The translations under genes were made by a program, and so were the position numbers. From contig JYJN01000151.1 in the NCBI GenBank assembly GCA_003263845.1, forward strand, positions 1 to 47,105: DNA of 47,105 nucleotides, read 5' to 3'. The notes below the pieces were generated by a model. The model made no database searches and was not told the DNA's origin. It saw only the letters and a list, made by a program, of their open reading frames with translations. The stretch is from Vibrio aestivus. GTDB taxonomy: Bacteria; Pseudomonadota; Gammaproteobacteria; Enterobacterales; Vibrionaceae. Numbering within the stretch: the first letter of the stretch is position 1; the number at the start of each line of letters is the position of its first letter. Of this stretch, positions 10,071 to 19,629 are shown one piece after another.

Positions 10071-11435
10071 ATGATTACTCATATCAGCCCAGCCGGAAGC
10101 ATGGACTTGCTTTCTCAACTTGAAGTAGAGCGTCTTAAAAAAACCGCTGCGAGCGATCTCTACCAACTCTACGCAACTGTACTCTTGCCGTGCTCAACTC
10201 AGGCAGCCACACCGACAACTCCAAAGAACTACTCGAAAAACACAAGTCTTTTGACGTTAACGTTGTCCGTCGTGAACGTGGCATCAAGCTAGAACTCAAC
10301 AACGCACCGGAACACGCCTTCGTTGACGGCAACATTATTAAGGGCATTCAAGAACACCTTTTCTCTGTATTGCGCGACATTGTGTATGTGAACATGCACC
10401 TTGCTGACAATCAAAGACTAAACCTAACCAATGCCACCCATATCACCAACTTGGTGTTTGGTATTTTGCGTAATGCCGGTGCATTAACACCGGGTATAGA
10501 GCCCAACCTCGTTGTATGTTGGGGCGGTCACTCAATTAACCCAACCGAATACCAATACACTCGTGAAGTGGGCCATGAACTGGGCCTACGTGAATTGAAC
10601 ATCTGTACTGGTTGTGGGCCCGGCGCGATGGAGGGCCCAATGAAAGGCGCGGCCATCGGTCACTCAAAACAGCGTTATGAAGAGCAGCGCTACCTTGGCC
10701 TAACGGAACCTTCAATCATTGCAGCCGAGCCGCCAAACCCAATAGTAAATGAGCTAGTGATCATGCCGGATATCGAAAAAACGCCTTGAAGCGTTTGTTC
10801 GCATGGCGCACGGCATTATTATCTTCCCTGGTGGCCCAGGTACTGCGGAAGAGTTACTGTACATTCTCGGCATAATGATGCATCCGGAAAATGCCGACCA
10901 GCCTCTGCCTATTGTGTTGACAGGCCCGAAAGAGAGCGAGGAGTACTTCCGCTCTATTGACCGATTCATCGCCGATACATTAGGTGAAGAAGCGCAAAAA
11001 CACTACGAAATTGTTATTGATGATCCAGCCAAGGCCGCTCGCATCATGAAAGAAGCAATGACGGATGTTCGCCAGCACCGCAAAGATAATGGCGACGCAT
11101 ATAGCTTTAACTGGTCACTGAAAATTGCACCTGAATTCCAGCTACCATTTGACCCAACTCACGAGTCTATGGCTAGCTTAGATCTGCACTTAAATCAGCG
11201 CCCAGAAAACTTAGCGGCAGCCCTTCGCCAAGCCTTCTCTGGCATTGTTGCTGGTAACGTAAAAGCGGAAGGGATAAAGGAAATTGAGCGTCACGGCCCC
11301 TTCACCATTGATGGTGATGCCGACCTTATGAAGAAGATGGATAAACTGCTCAAAGACTTTGTACAGCAAGATCGTATGAAGCTACCGGGCGGTTCCGCGT
11401 ACGTACCATGTTATAAGATAGCCAATCAAGACTAG
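10071..11435 (+). CDS. ppnN: Nucleotide 5'-monophosphate nucleosidase PpnN (two frameshifts in assembly)
   Basis: Hydrolyses purine and pyrimidine nucleoside monophosphates to base and ribose 5-phosphate; the E. coli homologue (YgdH) is ppGpp-regulated. Corrected length is 454 aa, exactly that of E. coli. The LOG-type nucleosidase signature P-G-G-P-G-T-A-E-E is present, with the N-terminal I-T-H-I-S-P and C-terminal [12 protein letters not shown] regions intact. Two indels break the frame: a missing C near 10172 (Y-R-N-C-T-L expected) and an extra A in the run 10776-10781 (D-I-E-K-R-L-E expected). AGGAGGG just before the ATG is a strong ribosome binding site. Ends at a clear terminator. Confidence 0.93.
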
Positions 11436-11516
11436 GTCAGTTTTGGCTTAAGCAAAATTTAGTCGTGAAAGATAAACATGCTGTAAGCTAGCTAATTCCT
11501 CCTAAACCATTACAAT

Positions 11517-11541
11517 AAAGGGCGATTTTCGCCCTTTTTTT
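11517..11541 (+). terminator. Rho-independent terminator of ppnN
   Basis: AAAGGGCGA / TCGCCCTTT stem (11517-11525 with 11529-11537) with a TTT loop and a run of seven T. Confidence 0.9.
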
Positions 11542-11570
11542 GTTTTTGCTTGCCAATGCAAAGGTTAGTT

Positions 11571-12338
11571 ATGTCTATTCATCTTGTGATCATTGATGCT
11601 TTAAACCTCATACGCCGCGTCCACTCTGCGCAGCCTGATCCAAGCGACATTGCCAGAACCATCAATACCACCACAAAAACACTCAATCGTATTATCTCTG
11701 AGTCCAAACCGACTCACATCATCGCGGTGTTCGATCATCACTTACAAGACAGAGGCTGGCGAGCGCAAGTCCTGCCAAACTACAAACAAAACCGTAAGCC
11801 GATGCCTGAGCCCCTGCTTGAAGGTTTAGATAAAATCCAACAGGCCTGGTGGGATTTAGGAATCGACTCCCTTTTATCAGATGGTGACGAAGCGGATGAT
11901 TTAGTGGCGACACTTGCAATGAAAGTCGCTAATCATGGCGAGCAAGTAACCATCATTTCAACCGATAAAGGATACTGTCAGCTGCTCTCTCCTACCCTTC
12001 GTATTCGAGACTATTTCCAGCACCGATGGTTGGACGCACCTTTTATCGAAACCGAATTCGGCGTAAAGCCTGAGCAACTTGCTGACTATTGGGGGTTGAC
12101 GGGCGTTAGCTCAAGCCAAGTCCCCGGCATTCCGGGTGTGGGGCCCAAAGCGGCTAAAGAGATTCTGACTCAGTTCAACGATATTGAACAAGCTTACGCC
12201 AGTGATGAGCTTGCGCCTAAATATCGAAAAAAGTTTGATGAACACATTGAGTCCGCGAGAGTCTGTAAACAAGTCTCTGCCCTTAAAACCGATATCGAGC
12301 TGGGATTTAATCTGCAGGACATTCGCTTCCAAGCCTAA
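11571..12338 (+). CDS. xni: Flap endonuclease Xni (ExoIX)
   Basis: 255 aa member of the 5'-3' exonuclease/flap-endonuclease family, like the 5' nuclease domain of DNA polymerase I. The acidic cluster D-G-D-E-A-D-D (residues ~103-109), the S-T-D-K-G-Y-C-Q-L-L segment, and the helix-hairpin-helix P-G-I-P-G-V-G-P-K-A-A are seen. I place the start at ATG 11571 (M-S-I-H-L-V-I-I-D-A-L-N) as in E. coli; an in-frame upstream ATG at 11550 adds seven residues not found in the family. It follows ppnN as in other Gammaproteobacteria. Confidence 0.93.
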   Translation: MSIHLVIIDALNLIRRVHSAQPDPSDIARTINTTTKTLNRIISESKPTHIIAVFDHHLQDRGWRAQVLPNYKQNRKPMPEPLLEGLDKIQQAWWDLGIDSLLSDGDEADDLVATLAMKVANHGEQVTIISTDKGYCQLLSPTLRIRDYFQHRWLDAPFIETEFGVKPEQLADYWGLTGVSSSQVPGIPGVGPKAAKEILTQFNDIEQAYASDELAPKYRKKFDEHIESARVCKQVSALKTDIELGFNLQDIRFQA

Positions 12339-12436
12339 TTCTATGGATTAATTGCTTGAGGAAAGCCCATCTATTGGTAATACTTTCTAACAGTTTGTGA
12401 ATAACCCTATTTGAGAATCACTCTAGAGGCCATTTA

Positions 12437-13588
12437 GTGTCGCGCAAAAAGCTCATTCTGCTACTGTCGATAGCCGTCATCGTTGTTCTTTTCAATTTCT
12501 GGCAAGCGCCGCCCCTTATCCAAAGTTTGATCCTTCTGACAAACTCCCTAGCTACACCCAAAATTCATTCAAGCAGTATGTGGATGACACTTATCAATGG
12601 TTGATGGAAAATCGTCACTTCCAGACACCTAACAAACACGAAGAATTAGCACTTGTCATGCCTAAGGAGTGGCTTCCAGAGAAATCTAACGGACAGGCAG
12701 TGTTGTTGGTTCATGGCCTTGGCGATAGCCCTACTCTTTTGTCGATGTCGCTGAACATTTAGTGTCAAACGGCTATCTGGTCAGAACCATCTTACTACCA
12801 GGCCATTCCAGCCGCCCAGCCGATCTTGCTTTACCAGACTATCGAGATTGGCAAGCCGTTGTAGAGCATCATGTTCAGCTACTTCAAGCCAAGCAGCTCG
12901 ATGTTTGGCTTGGAGCTACTCCACAGGGGCGAACCTTGTCACCAGCTATGCATCGACAGATGAAAGCATTCAAGGGCTACTGTTGTTTGCTCCTGCCTTC
13001 AGGCCAATCAACCCTCTCACAGGCCTAGCGCAATTTGCGAAGTACATTGTTAACTGGGGAACCTATCGCCAAGAAAACAACTATTTACGCTATAACTCGT
13101 TCGCTATGGGTGGCGTCGATAAGTACCATGAGTCTACCGTGCAGGTAAATGAGACTCTTGACAGCAAGCCGTATTCAAAACCTGTGTTTATGATCTTGAG
13201 CGAAGCCGACGGCACCATTGACTCGGAGTATGCTTATCAGCAGTTCTCTCAGAGAATGCCCAACAATGACAGTCACCTTGTTTGGTTGGGAGAAGTGGAA
13301 AGAGCCGATTCCAGAAGTACAACTTACTCCATGCAATTGCCCGCTTTGCATATAACAACGGGCTCGCACATGGCGATGCTCTATTCACCCGATAACACCG
13401 AATATGGCCAAAATCCAAAACAGATACTGTGCTTGAGCAAAGATAAAACACGATGCAGATCAGATGAGGTTTGGTTTGCGGAACGAGGCTATCAAACCGC
13501 AAATAAGGTCACTGCCCGCACCAGCTACAATCCGCACTTCGAAAAATCGATGCTGTGGATGAACGAAGTTATGTCGGCTGACCATTAA
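12437..13588 (+). CDS. Alpha/beta-hydrolase, lysophospholipase-like (three frameshifts in assembly)
   Basis: Predicted serine hydrolase anchored by an N-terminal hydrophobic segment (residues ~5-20). About 384 aa after restoring three bases: a C in the run at 12512-12515, a T near 12732, and a G near 12914. The corrected frame gives V-H-G-L-G-D-S-P (oxyanion region) and the nucleophile elbow G-Y-S-T-G around 12913-12927. The C-terminal half contains an S-E-A-D-G-T-I-D acid region and the candidate catalytic His in T-G-S-H-M. GTG 12437 is chosen because AGAGG lies seven bases upstream and the hydrophobic anchor follows. Substrate unknown. Three breaks in one gene make true decay somewhat more possible here than elsewhere. 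Confidence 0.75.
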
Positions 13589-13596
13589 TAAACGCA

Positions 13597-13622
13597 AAAG
13601 GGCTGGATAACCAGCCCTTTAT
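13597..13622 (+). terminator. Bidirectional Rho-independent terminator
   Basis: AAAGGGCTGG / CCAGCCCTTT stem (13597-13606 with 13611-13620), loop ATAA, between the convergent hydrolase and rlmM genes. Confidence 0.85.
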
Positions 13623-13639
13623 TCATTAATACGAATAAG

Positions 13640-14730
13640 TTAGTGCGGAGAGATGTTCGACAAGCTTTGAATGTGAACCGTAATCTCTTCACGGTCGTGA
13701 TACAGGTGCTTCGCCTGTAGCTTGAACTTCACGCCGTTCTCAATTAAGAAGTATTTCAGATTCTCAATATCTTCAAGCACTTCATCGTAGCGACCTTTCA
13801 TCGGCAGTTTTAGGTTAAAGATGGTCTCTTTCGCCCAACCGCGAATAATCCATTCACCCATTAACTGAGCCACGCGAGATGGCTTTTCAATCATGTCACA
13901 CACCAACCAAGTAACGTTCTTACGTGGTGGCTCGAACTTGAAGCCATCTTCTTGGTGGTGCTTGATTTGACCTGTTTCCATCAAGCTGTCAGCCATCATT
14001 CCGTTATCCACACAGTGAACAAACATCGAACGTTTAACTAATTGATAGGTCCATCCACCAGGACAAGCACCGAGGTCAACCCCCACATGCCTGATGCCAA
14101 TCGCTCATCCCACTCTTCGCGTGGAATGAATACGTGAAACGCTTCTTCTAGTTTAAGTGTTGAGCGGCTTGGCGCATCTGCTGGGAATTTAAGACGTGGG
14201 ATACCCATAAAGAACGCCGAGTTGTTGTTCGGGTAAGAGTAACCCACATAACAATGACCGGGCGCAATAAAGCAGATGTGCAGCACAGGCTTCTTCGCAT
14301 GATCCTTATTGAACATGATGCCCTTGCCACGTAACGCCTGACGCATGGGTACTGTGAACTTACGACAGAATTTAAGCAGCTCTTTTGCTTCGTTAGTGTC
14401 AGGCGTTTCGATACGTAGATCGCCACACATAGGAAAAGCTTCGATATCGGCAAGCTCTGCAAGAATCGGAGAAATACGATCTTCGCTTGGCAACTCGCTA
14501 AATTCCGCAGCAACAGCAAACATTTGACGAGCAAAGATCAACGATTGGAAATCGATCGCTTTGATCAACTTATCAGCATCCCCATCTTGATAGCATTCGA
14601 ACAACACAAAGCCTGTGTTCTTCTTCATACGGGGAAAACCATACACTTCCAACTGTGTTGCTTTATCCTGAATTTCACCTGCACACTCTTTTTCGAAACC
14701 AGAGCGGCAATAAAGCATTACGTGTTTCAC
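13640..14730 (-). CDS. rlmM: 23S rRNA 2'-O-ribose C2498 methyltransferase RlmM (frameshift in assembly)
   Basis: Methylates C2498 of 23S rRNA using SAM. About 363 aa corrected. An N-terminal THUMP-like half is followed by a Rossmann methyltransferase with the SAM motif [10 protein letters not shown] and the catalytic-tetrad Lys in F-N-L-K-L-P-M-K. The two halves are split at a C run (14080-14084) that needs one more base, restoring L-A-S-G-M-W-G-V-D-L-G. The start is GTG at 14730, overlapping the DUF423 stop as GTGA, so the gene is the last of a coupled operon. Confidence 0.93.
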
Positions 14731-15124
14731 TTGTTAACCTCGTTTATTGTTGTTGCTGCGTAAGCGAACAGCCCCCAACCTACCATAAAGGTTAGTCCAC
14801 CCAACGGTGTGATGGGTCCAAACCATTTTATTCCGGTTAGCGCTAAGGCGTAGAGACTGCCACTAAAACAAAAGATGCCGATGATAAAGCAAATTGCCGC
14901 TTTGAAAAAATACTTTTGCGCTTTCGCAGGCAAATTGAGTTGAATTAGCACTGCACACAGTCCAATCGCGAACAAATGAATGAACTGATAAAGAACTCCG
15001 GTATTAAATACGTCGACTAAATAGGGGGCAATGTCGACTTTAAACCGTGGGCGGCAAATGCCCCCAGTGCAACACCGCTCAAGCCAAGTAGACCGCAGCT
15101 AAATAGTAACCACTTACTTCTCAT
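14727..15124 (-). CDS. ygdD: DUF423 small inner-membrane protein (YgdD-like, frameshift in assembly)
   Basis: About 132 aa, four hydrophobic helices, DUF423 family of unknown function. The N-terminal signature [13 protein letters not shown] and the C-terminal [16 protein letters not shown] are typical. The halves are joined by adding one T in the run 15039-15041, after which [11 protein letters not shown] reads through. It overlaps the hydrolase upstream (11 bases) and rlmM downstream (4 bases). In E. coli ygdD also lies between gcvA and rlmM. Confidence 0.88.
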
Positions 15125-15751
15125 TATTGGCTCCAAAATTATAGACGCTAAGGATAAATTCGCTCAAAAGCGCCACACATTGATTAATGTTGCCCTCTTC
15201 AGTAAAACCTGAACGCTTGCGAGGCTTGAAGCTGTGGTCACCATCATCTAGAAAAGAGACGGATACTGAGTCCGACAGTTCAAATCCTTCGAACTCAGCT
15301 TTGGTGCCAAATGTGTCTCGCTCGCCCTGTAAAATTAGGCATGGCTTAGACAGTTCAGCCAAGTGGGCGCCTTTGTAGTTTTCTGGCTTTCCCGGTGGGT
15401 GAAATGGGAATCCCAAGCAAGCCGTACCGGCAACCTTATCATGCTCTTGAAGCAAACTAGCCATTCGTCCGCCCATTGATTTCCCACCAACCACGACAGG
15501 TGAATCGGCGAACTGCTCAATGACCTCTTCAAATGCCGCTAATAATTTTGGCGCGCGATCTGGCGGGCGTTTTTTACCATCTTCCGCACGCTTTACCATA
15601 TAGGGGAAATTGAACCGAACAACTTTGATCCCTTTTGCTACTAGCCCCTTCGCTACTTGCTCCATAAAAGCATGGTCCATGCCTGCACCCGCACCGTGAG
15701 CAAATATGAACAATGGCTATTCTCTTCGCCATCAATAATAAAATCAGTCAT
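15114..15751 (-). CDS. Alpha/beta-fold hydrolase, COG3571-like (frameshift in assembly)
   Basis: About 212 aa predicted cytoplasmic hydrolase, related to small dienelactone-hydrolase-like proteins. After one G is restored at 15715-15716 the N-terminus reads M-T-D-F-I-I-D-G-E-E-N-S then F-I-F-A-H-G-A-G-A-G-M-D. The nucleophile is the Ser in G-G-K-S-M-G-G, the acid is in Q-G-E-R-D-T-F-G, and the His is in D-G-D-H-S-F. AGGAG precedes the ATG at 15751, which overlaps the gcvA stop. Substrate unknown. Confidence 0.85.
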
Positions 15752-16651
15752 CCAATAACTCCTCTTGTTCTTTTTGTGCCTTGGCAAGCATCCAATCTCG
15801 GAAGGTTGCGATTCGGCCTGTATCTGCTTGCTTCTCATGGCAGACGACATAGAAAGCGTTCTTGGTCACCAGCATCTCATCAAATGGCGCAATCAATCGT
15901 CCGGCTTCCATCTCTGGCTGCGCCAACACGTTATTACCCAACGCAACACCTTGCCCGTGAGCCGCTGCCTGCAACACCATAGTCGAGTGACTAAAGATAG
16001 GGCCGTGATTGACATTCAAGCCTCTAAATGGTTTTGTTTAGCGAACTGCTTCCAGTCTTTTCTTGAAGTGTCATGTAGCAGTGTGTGCTGCTTTAAATCG
16101 GTTAGAGATTCTAATGGTTTGCTGCCTAGAAGAAGCGCAGGTGAACAAAGTGGGATCAGGAATTCTTGATACAGTTTATCGGCTCTTAACCCTGGCCAGT
16201 TACCGCGCCCATAGTAGATTGCAACATCCACGTCATCGGTCAACGAGCCTTCGTCCATATCCACAGCTTTGATTCTGACATCAATATCAGGCTCTTGCTG
16301 ATTAAAGTCTGCTAGGCGTGGCACTAACCACTGAATCGCAAAACTTGGCGGTAAACTGATAGTCAGCGCCCCTTTCTCACTGCGCTCAAGTACTTTATCT
16401 GTCGCTTCAGCTAAAGATGTAAAAATATCTTTGATATCAAGGAAGTAGCTTTGACCTTCTTCGGTCAATAACAATGAACGATTGCGGCGGCGAAACAGCT
16501 TTAATCCGAGAAATTCTTCAAGCGCTTTAATCTGATGACTCACCGCTGCTTGTGTGACAAACAACTCTTCCGCAGCACGAGTAAAACTCAAGTGGCGAGC
16601 TGCAGCCTCGAACACTTTCAATGAGTTTAGGGGAGGTAATCTTCTCGACAT
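15744..16651 (-). CDS. gcvA: LysR-type regulator GcvA (frameshift in assembly)
   Basis: Regulator of the glycine cleavage system and activator of the divergent small RNA GcvB. About 302 aa corrected; E. coli GcvA has 305. N-terminal winged helix-turn-helix (F-T-R-A-A-E-E-L-F-V-T-Q-A-A-V-S-H-Q-I, residues ~23-42), then a LysR ligand-binding domain. A missing base in the C run at 16021-16022 breaks the frame (H-L-E-G-L-N-V-N-H expected). Head of the overlapping operon gcvA-hydrolase-DUF423-rlmM. Glycine as effector is family knowledge; placement beside GcvB supports the name strongly. Confidence 0.93.
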
Positions 16652-16708
16652 AGAAACACCCAGTCATAACCATTAGTTTTTTTAATCTGAAGTATTATAA
16701 TTTGTCGA

Positions 16709-16737
16709 TTGTCTAGCGGCTAGAGAAATTCTATATT
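16709..16737 (+). promoter_or_regulatory. Likely gcvB promoter
   Basis: TTGTCT at 16709-16714 and TATATT at 16732-16737, 17 bases apart, placed to start transcription near 16743. GcvA/GcvR control would act just upstream, in the gcvA-gcvB gap. No mapped start is available. Confidence 0.55.
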
Positions 16738-16742
16738 TCACC

Positions 16743-16960
16743 TCGTAACGAGAGCCTGAACGGCTTGATTCTCTCTAGAATCAATTGGCTCTGGTTACGA
16801 TGTTGTGTTTGCAAACTCGTATTTCGAGTTCGGTAGATTTCTACCAAGATCTTGCCAAGATACTAGAGCGAGCTCTGTGCTCCTGGCGAGGTCAATACTT
16901 CCTGTATTTTGACCTGTCTGTCAAATTCTTTAGCACCGCCTACATAGGCGGTGTTTTTTT
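16743..16960 (+). ncRNA. gcvB: GcvB small regulatory RNA
   Basis: Hfq-dependent small RNA that represses many amino-acid and peptide transporter mRNAs. Three features match the enterobacterial RNA: the G/U-rich R1 target-binding segment TGTTGTGTTTGC (about 16801-16812), the R2 block ACTTCCTGTATTTTGACC then TGTCTGTC (about 16897-16922), and the terminator CACCGCCT-ACAT-AGGCGGTG plus seven T (16934-16960). It is divergent from gcvA, as in E. coli. The 5' end is inferred from the promoter; the length of about 218 nt is close to the ~200 nt of E. coli. A short reading frame overlapping it is not credible. Confidence 0.92.
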
Positions 16961-17000
16961 ATGTCTGCATTTAAGCAAATGATGAAACTCAAGCAATAAA

Positions 17001-17033
17001 AAAGCGCAAGTTGAGCTTATCAACTTGCGCTTT
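17001..17033 (-). terminator. Rho-independent terminator of thiI
   Basis: AAAGCGCAAGTTGA / TCAACTTGCGCTTT, a perfect 14-bp stem (17001-17014 with 17020-17033); on the minus strand it is followed by a T run. Confidence 0.88.
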
Positions 17034-17055
17034 ATATCAGCATAAAAATGATAGC

Positions 17056-18504
17056 CTATGGGCGATACACTTTTACGTTGTTAAAGCCTTGCTCTTGAAG
17101 ATACAGTGCTTGCAAGCGGCTCATTACGCCACGGTCGCAGTAAAGTAAATAGGTGCGGCTCTGATCTAAGTCGCCAAACTTCGTTGCCAAACGGAAGAAA
17201 GGAATATGTGTTACTTCCACGCCTTCAATTTCCAGTGGGCTATCGTCTTCCTCTTCAGGGCTACGAATATCCAGTACTACTGCATGCTCTTCAACCGCCG
17301 TTACTTGCTCAACTTCTGGCGCAGCTTGTTGGCTCTCTTTTTCAATTTCACGAATGTCGATCATGCGTGCATCGCGAACCACTTGCTCAAGCACTTCAAA
17401 GTCAAACTTAGCTTCTTCCGCTTCGAGCTTCTCTTTCACCGCTTTTACTGTTGGCTTCTTAGAGATCACACCACAGTATTCTGGCATCGTCTTAGCAAAG
17501 TCTTCTGTACCAATTTCACGAGCAAGATCGATAATGTCTTCTTTGTCCCAGTTGATCAGTGGACGAAGGATTAGCGTATCCGTTACGCCATCAATATGGC
17601 GAAGGTTAGTTAATGTCTGGCTTGAAACCTGACCTAATGCTTCACCCGTAACAAGAGCTTGAATACCAAACTTCTCAGCTAGCATGCCACCAGCGCGCAT
17701 AAACATACGCTTAAGCACAACGCCCATTTGGCCGTCATCCACTTTCTCTAGAATCTCAGCCACGACTGGCTCGAAATCTATCGCTAAGAACTTAACCTTG
17801 GCGGATGAGCCATATTTGTTCCACAAGTAGTGCGACACTTGTTTAACGCCGATTTCGTGCGCGGGGCCGCCTAGGTTGAAGAAGCAGTAATGGGTTTTCG
17901 AACCACGTTTGATGTGTAGGTAGCTGGAAACACCCGAATCAAAGCCGCCAGAGATAAGGCTAAGTACATCTTCTTGGGTACCCAGAGGGAAGCCGCCTAG
18001 ACCTTTATGACGCGCAATGATCTGGTTTAGCTTCTCGCTTGCCACTTCAATGTTGACAGTCACATCCGGTTTAGAAAGTTTTACTTTCGCACTCTCTACC
18101 GCTTGGTTAAGACCGCCACCTACATAGCGCTCAAGCTCGATAGAAGTAAAGTCATGCTTACCACGACGTTTAGCACGAACCACAAATGTCTTGTTTTCGA
18201 TTTTCTCACGATTAAGTACGAGAACTTGCTCGAAAATATCGTGCATGTCTGTGAATTCTGACTGCTGAACCTCAAGAACATGGTGAATGCCTGGAGTGTG
18301 AGTCAAGATCTCCAACACTTCGTTGTAGAACTTGTCACTTTCAGAGGTCACTTCAATGTGGTCACGACGGTTAAAAACCGCGACAGACTCAGTACGACGT
18401 TGAATGATGATTCGAATATTACATTCAAGGATCCTTGTGAAACGCTTACGCACTGATTCACTTTTTACAAAAATTTCCGGATGGGGTTTTACAATAAATT
18501 TCAT
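17056..18504 (-). CDS. thiI: tRNA 4-thiouridine / thiamine sulfurtransferase ThiI
   Basis: Transfers sulfur to U8 of tRNA and to ThiS for thiazole synthesis. 482 aa, identical in length to E. coli ThiI. Domains in order: N-terminal ferredoxin-like and THUMP (~1-165), PP-loop ATPase with S-G-G-F-D-S-G (~184-190), and C-terminal rhodanese (~400-482) with the active Cys in L-L-Y-C-D-R-G near residue 456. The second conserved Cys is in P-E-Y-C-G-V near residue 344. Single-gene unit with its own terminator. Confidence 0.97.
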   Translation of the reverse strand: MKFIVKPHPEIFVKSESVRKRFTRILECNIRIIIQRRTESVAVFNRRDHIEVTSESDKFYNEVLEILTHTPGIHHVLEVQQSEFTDMHDIFEQVLVLNREKIENKTFVVRAKRRGKHDFTSIELERYVGGGLNQAVESAKVKLSKPDVTVNIEVASEKLNQIIARHKGLGGFPLGTQEDVLSLISGGFDSGVSSYLHIKRGSKTHYCFFNLGGPAHEIGVKQVSHYLWNKYGSSAKVKFLAIDFEPVVAEILEKVDDGQMGVVLKRMFMRAGGMLAEKFGIQALVTGEALGQVSSQTLTNLRHIDGVTDTLILRPLINWDKEDIIDLAREIGTEDFAKTMPEYCGVISKKPTVKAVKEKLEAEEAKFDFEVLEQVVRDARMIDIREIEKESQQAAPEVEQVTAVEEHAVVLDIRSPEEEDDSPLEIEGVEVTHIPFFRLATKFGDLDQSRTYLLYCDRGVMSRLQALYLQEQGFNNVKVYRP

Positions 18505-18646
18505 AGTTCACTTCACAAGGCTTGCCGTAATATTCGGCATCAACTACCGCATAACATCATTTCAGATTATAACGGCTCGTTTATACAGCATAGTCGTCAT
18601 CGACCACTAAGGGCGCAAGATTATACATGATGGAGAGGTCAGAAAA

Positions 18647-18669
18647 AAGGCGAGCTCATCGCTCGCCTT
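18647..18669 (-). terminator. Rho-independent terminator of pomAB
   Basis: AAGGCGAGC / GCTCGCCTT stem (18647-18655 with 18661-18669), five-base loop, followed on the minus strand by six T. Confidence 0.85.
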
Positions 18670-18676
18670 ATCTAAT

Positions 18677-19618
18677 TTACTGAATGCTTGGGACTTCGTC
18701 GCTGTAGAGCGGCTCCCCTTGCATGATGCTGATTTCAACCCGCCTGTTTCGAGAGCGCTGTGCTTCAGTATCATTTGGCCCAAGTGGTGCGGTATCTGCC
18801 ATACCTCGTACTCGCAGCCTCTGATGAGAGAACCCACGCACTTTTTCCATTTCCTGCGCGACCGATACAGCCCGTTGCGAGGATAGATCCCAGTTTGAAC
18901 GATACAATTCTGAGTCCAAACGCTGATCATCAGTATGACCTGAAATACGCACAATACCTGGCACATCTTTTACTAAATCCGCGATTTGGCGCACCAAAGG
19001 ACGGAATTTTGGTTGTAAGAATGCCGAACCTTCAGGGAACGCGCCTTTTTCACGAATACGAATAACAATCTGCTGACCCAAGTTCTCCACTTCGATCGCC
19101 CCTTGTTCAATTTCTCGCTCTAGCGCCTTCTTGATGCTTTCCATCAAGGTTTCAAGCTCTTCGGAAAGTTCAGCCGCTTGCGTTTGTTGACTGTCCGATT
19201 CCGAATTTTGGTTATTCTGAGTGGAGGTATCTGGCGATTGACCACCTGTCATCTTACCTTGATCGCGCTGAGTACCACCCGCCCGATCAGACTCACCTTC
19301 GTGAAACTCTAAAGTTTGCTGCGTAATATCAATCGTTTGCTGCATGATAACATCAATCGGAGTTGGCTCTGGTCGACCAGGGCGAAACTCCTGCGCAATC
19401 ACACTAGTACCTTTTGGAATATCTTTCACTTCCAAACGGTTTTGAACACCAAACGCAAACTTCATGGAACCTGCGATCTGTTTAAACTTCAGTACATCCA
19501 TCTCGGAAAACGAGAGCAGAAGTACGAAGAAACACATCAACAGTGCCATCAAGTCAGCAAATGTACCCATCCACGCAGGAAGGCCGGGAGGGGGACATTT
19601 ACACTTTTGCTCTTCCAT
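18677..19618 (-). CDS. pomB: Sodium-driven flagellar motor stator PomB
   Basis: Stator subunit of the Na+-driven polar flagellar motor. 313 aa. A short cytoplasmic N-terminus is followed by one transmembrane helix (~18-39) holding the essential ion-binding Asp (F-A-D-L-M, residue 22). A Gln/Ser/Asp-rich linker (~110-160) leads to an OmpA-like peptidoglycan-binding domain with I-S-G-H-T-D-D and R-S-R-N-R-R-V-E-I. The start P-P-P-G-L-P-A-W-M-G-T-F is almost identical to known PomB. Follows pomA by 11 bases. Confidence 0.96.
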   Translation of the reverse strand: MEEQKCKCPPPGLPAWMGTFADLMALLMCFFVLLLSFSEMDVLKFKQIAGSMKFAFGVQNRLEVKDIPKGTSVIAQEFRPGRPEPTPIDVIMQQTIDITQQTLEFHEGESDRAGGTQRDQGKMTGGQSPDTSTQNNQNSESDSQQTQAAELSEELETLMESIKKALEREIEQGAIEVENLGQQIVIRIREKGAFPEGSAFLQPKFRPLVRQIADLVKDVPGIVRISGHTDDQRLDSELYRSNWDLSSQRAVSVAQEMEKVRGFSHQRLRVRGMADTAPLGPNDTEAQRSRNRRVEISIMQGEPLYSDEVPSIQ

Positions 19619-19629
19619 TGCGTCTCCCC

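Noticed and set aside
10071..11435. ppnN as a true pseudogene
   Set aside because: The two indels lie next to otherwise perfect coding sequence, give exactly 454 aa when corrected, and follow the same pattern as breaks in essential genes.
16785..16982. A 65-residue plus-strand reading frame over gcvB
   Set aside because: It lies within the small RNA and its terminator, lacks a ribosome binding site and has no recognisable protein features.
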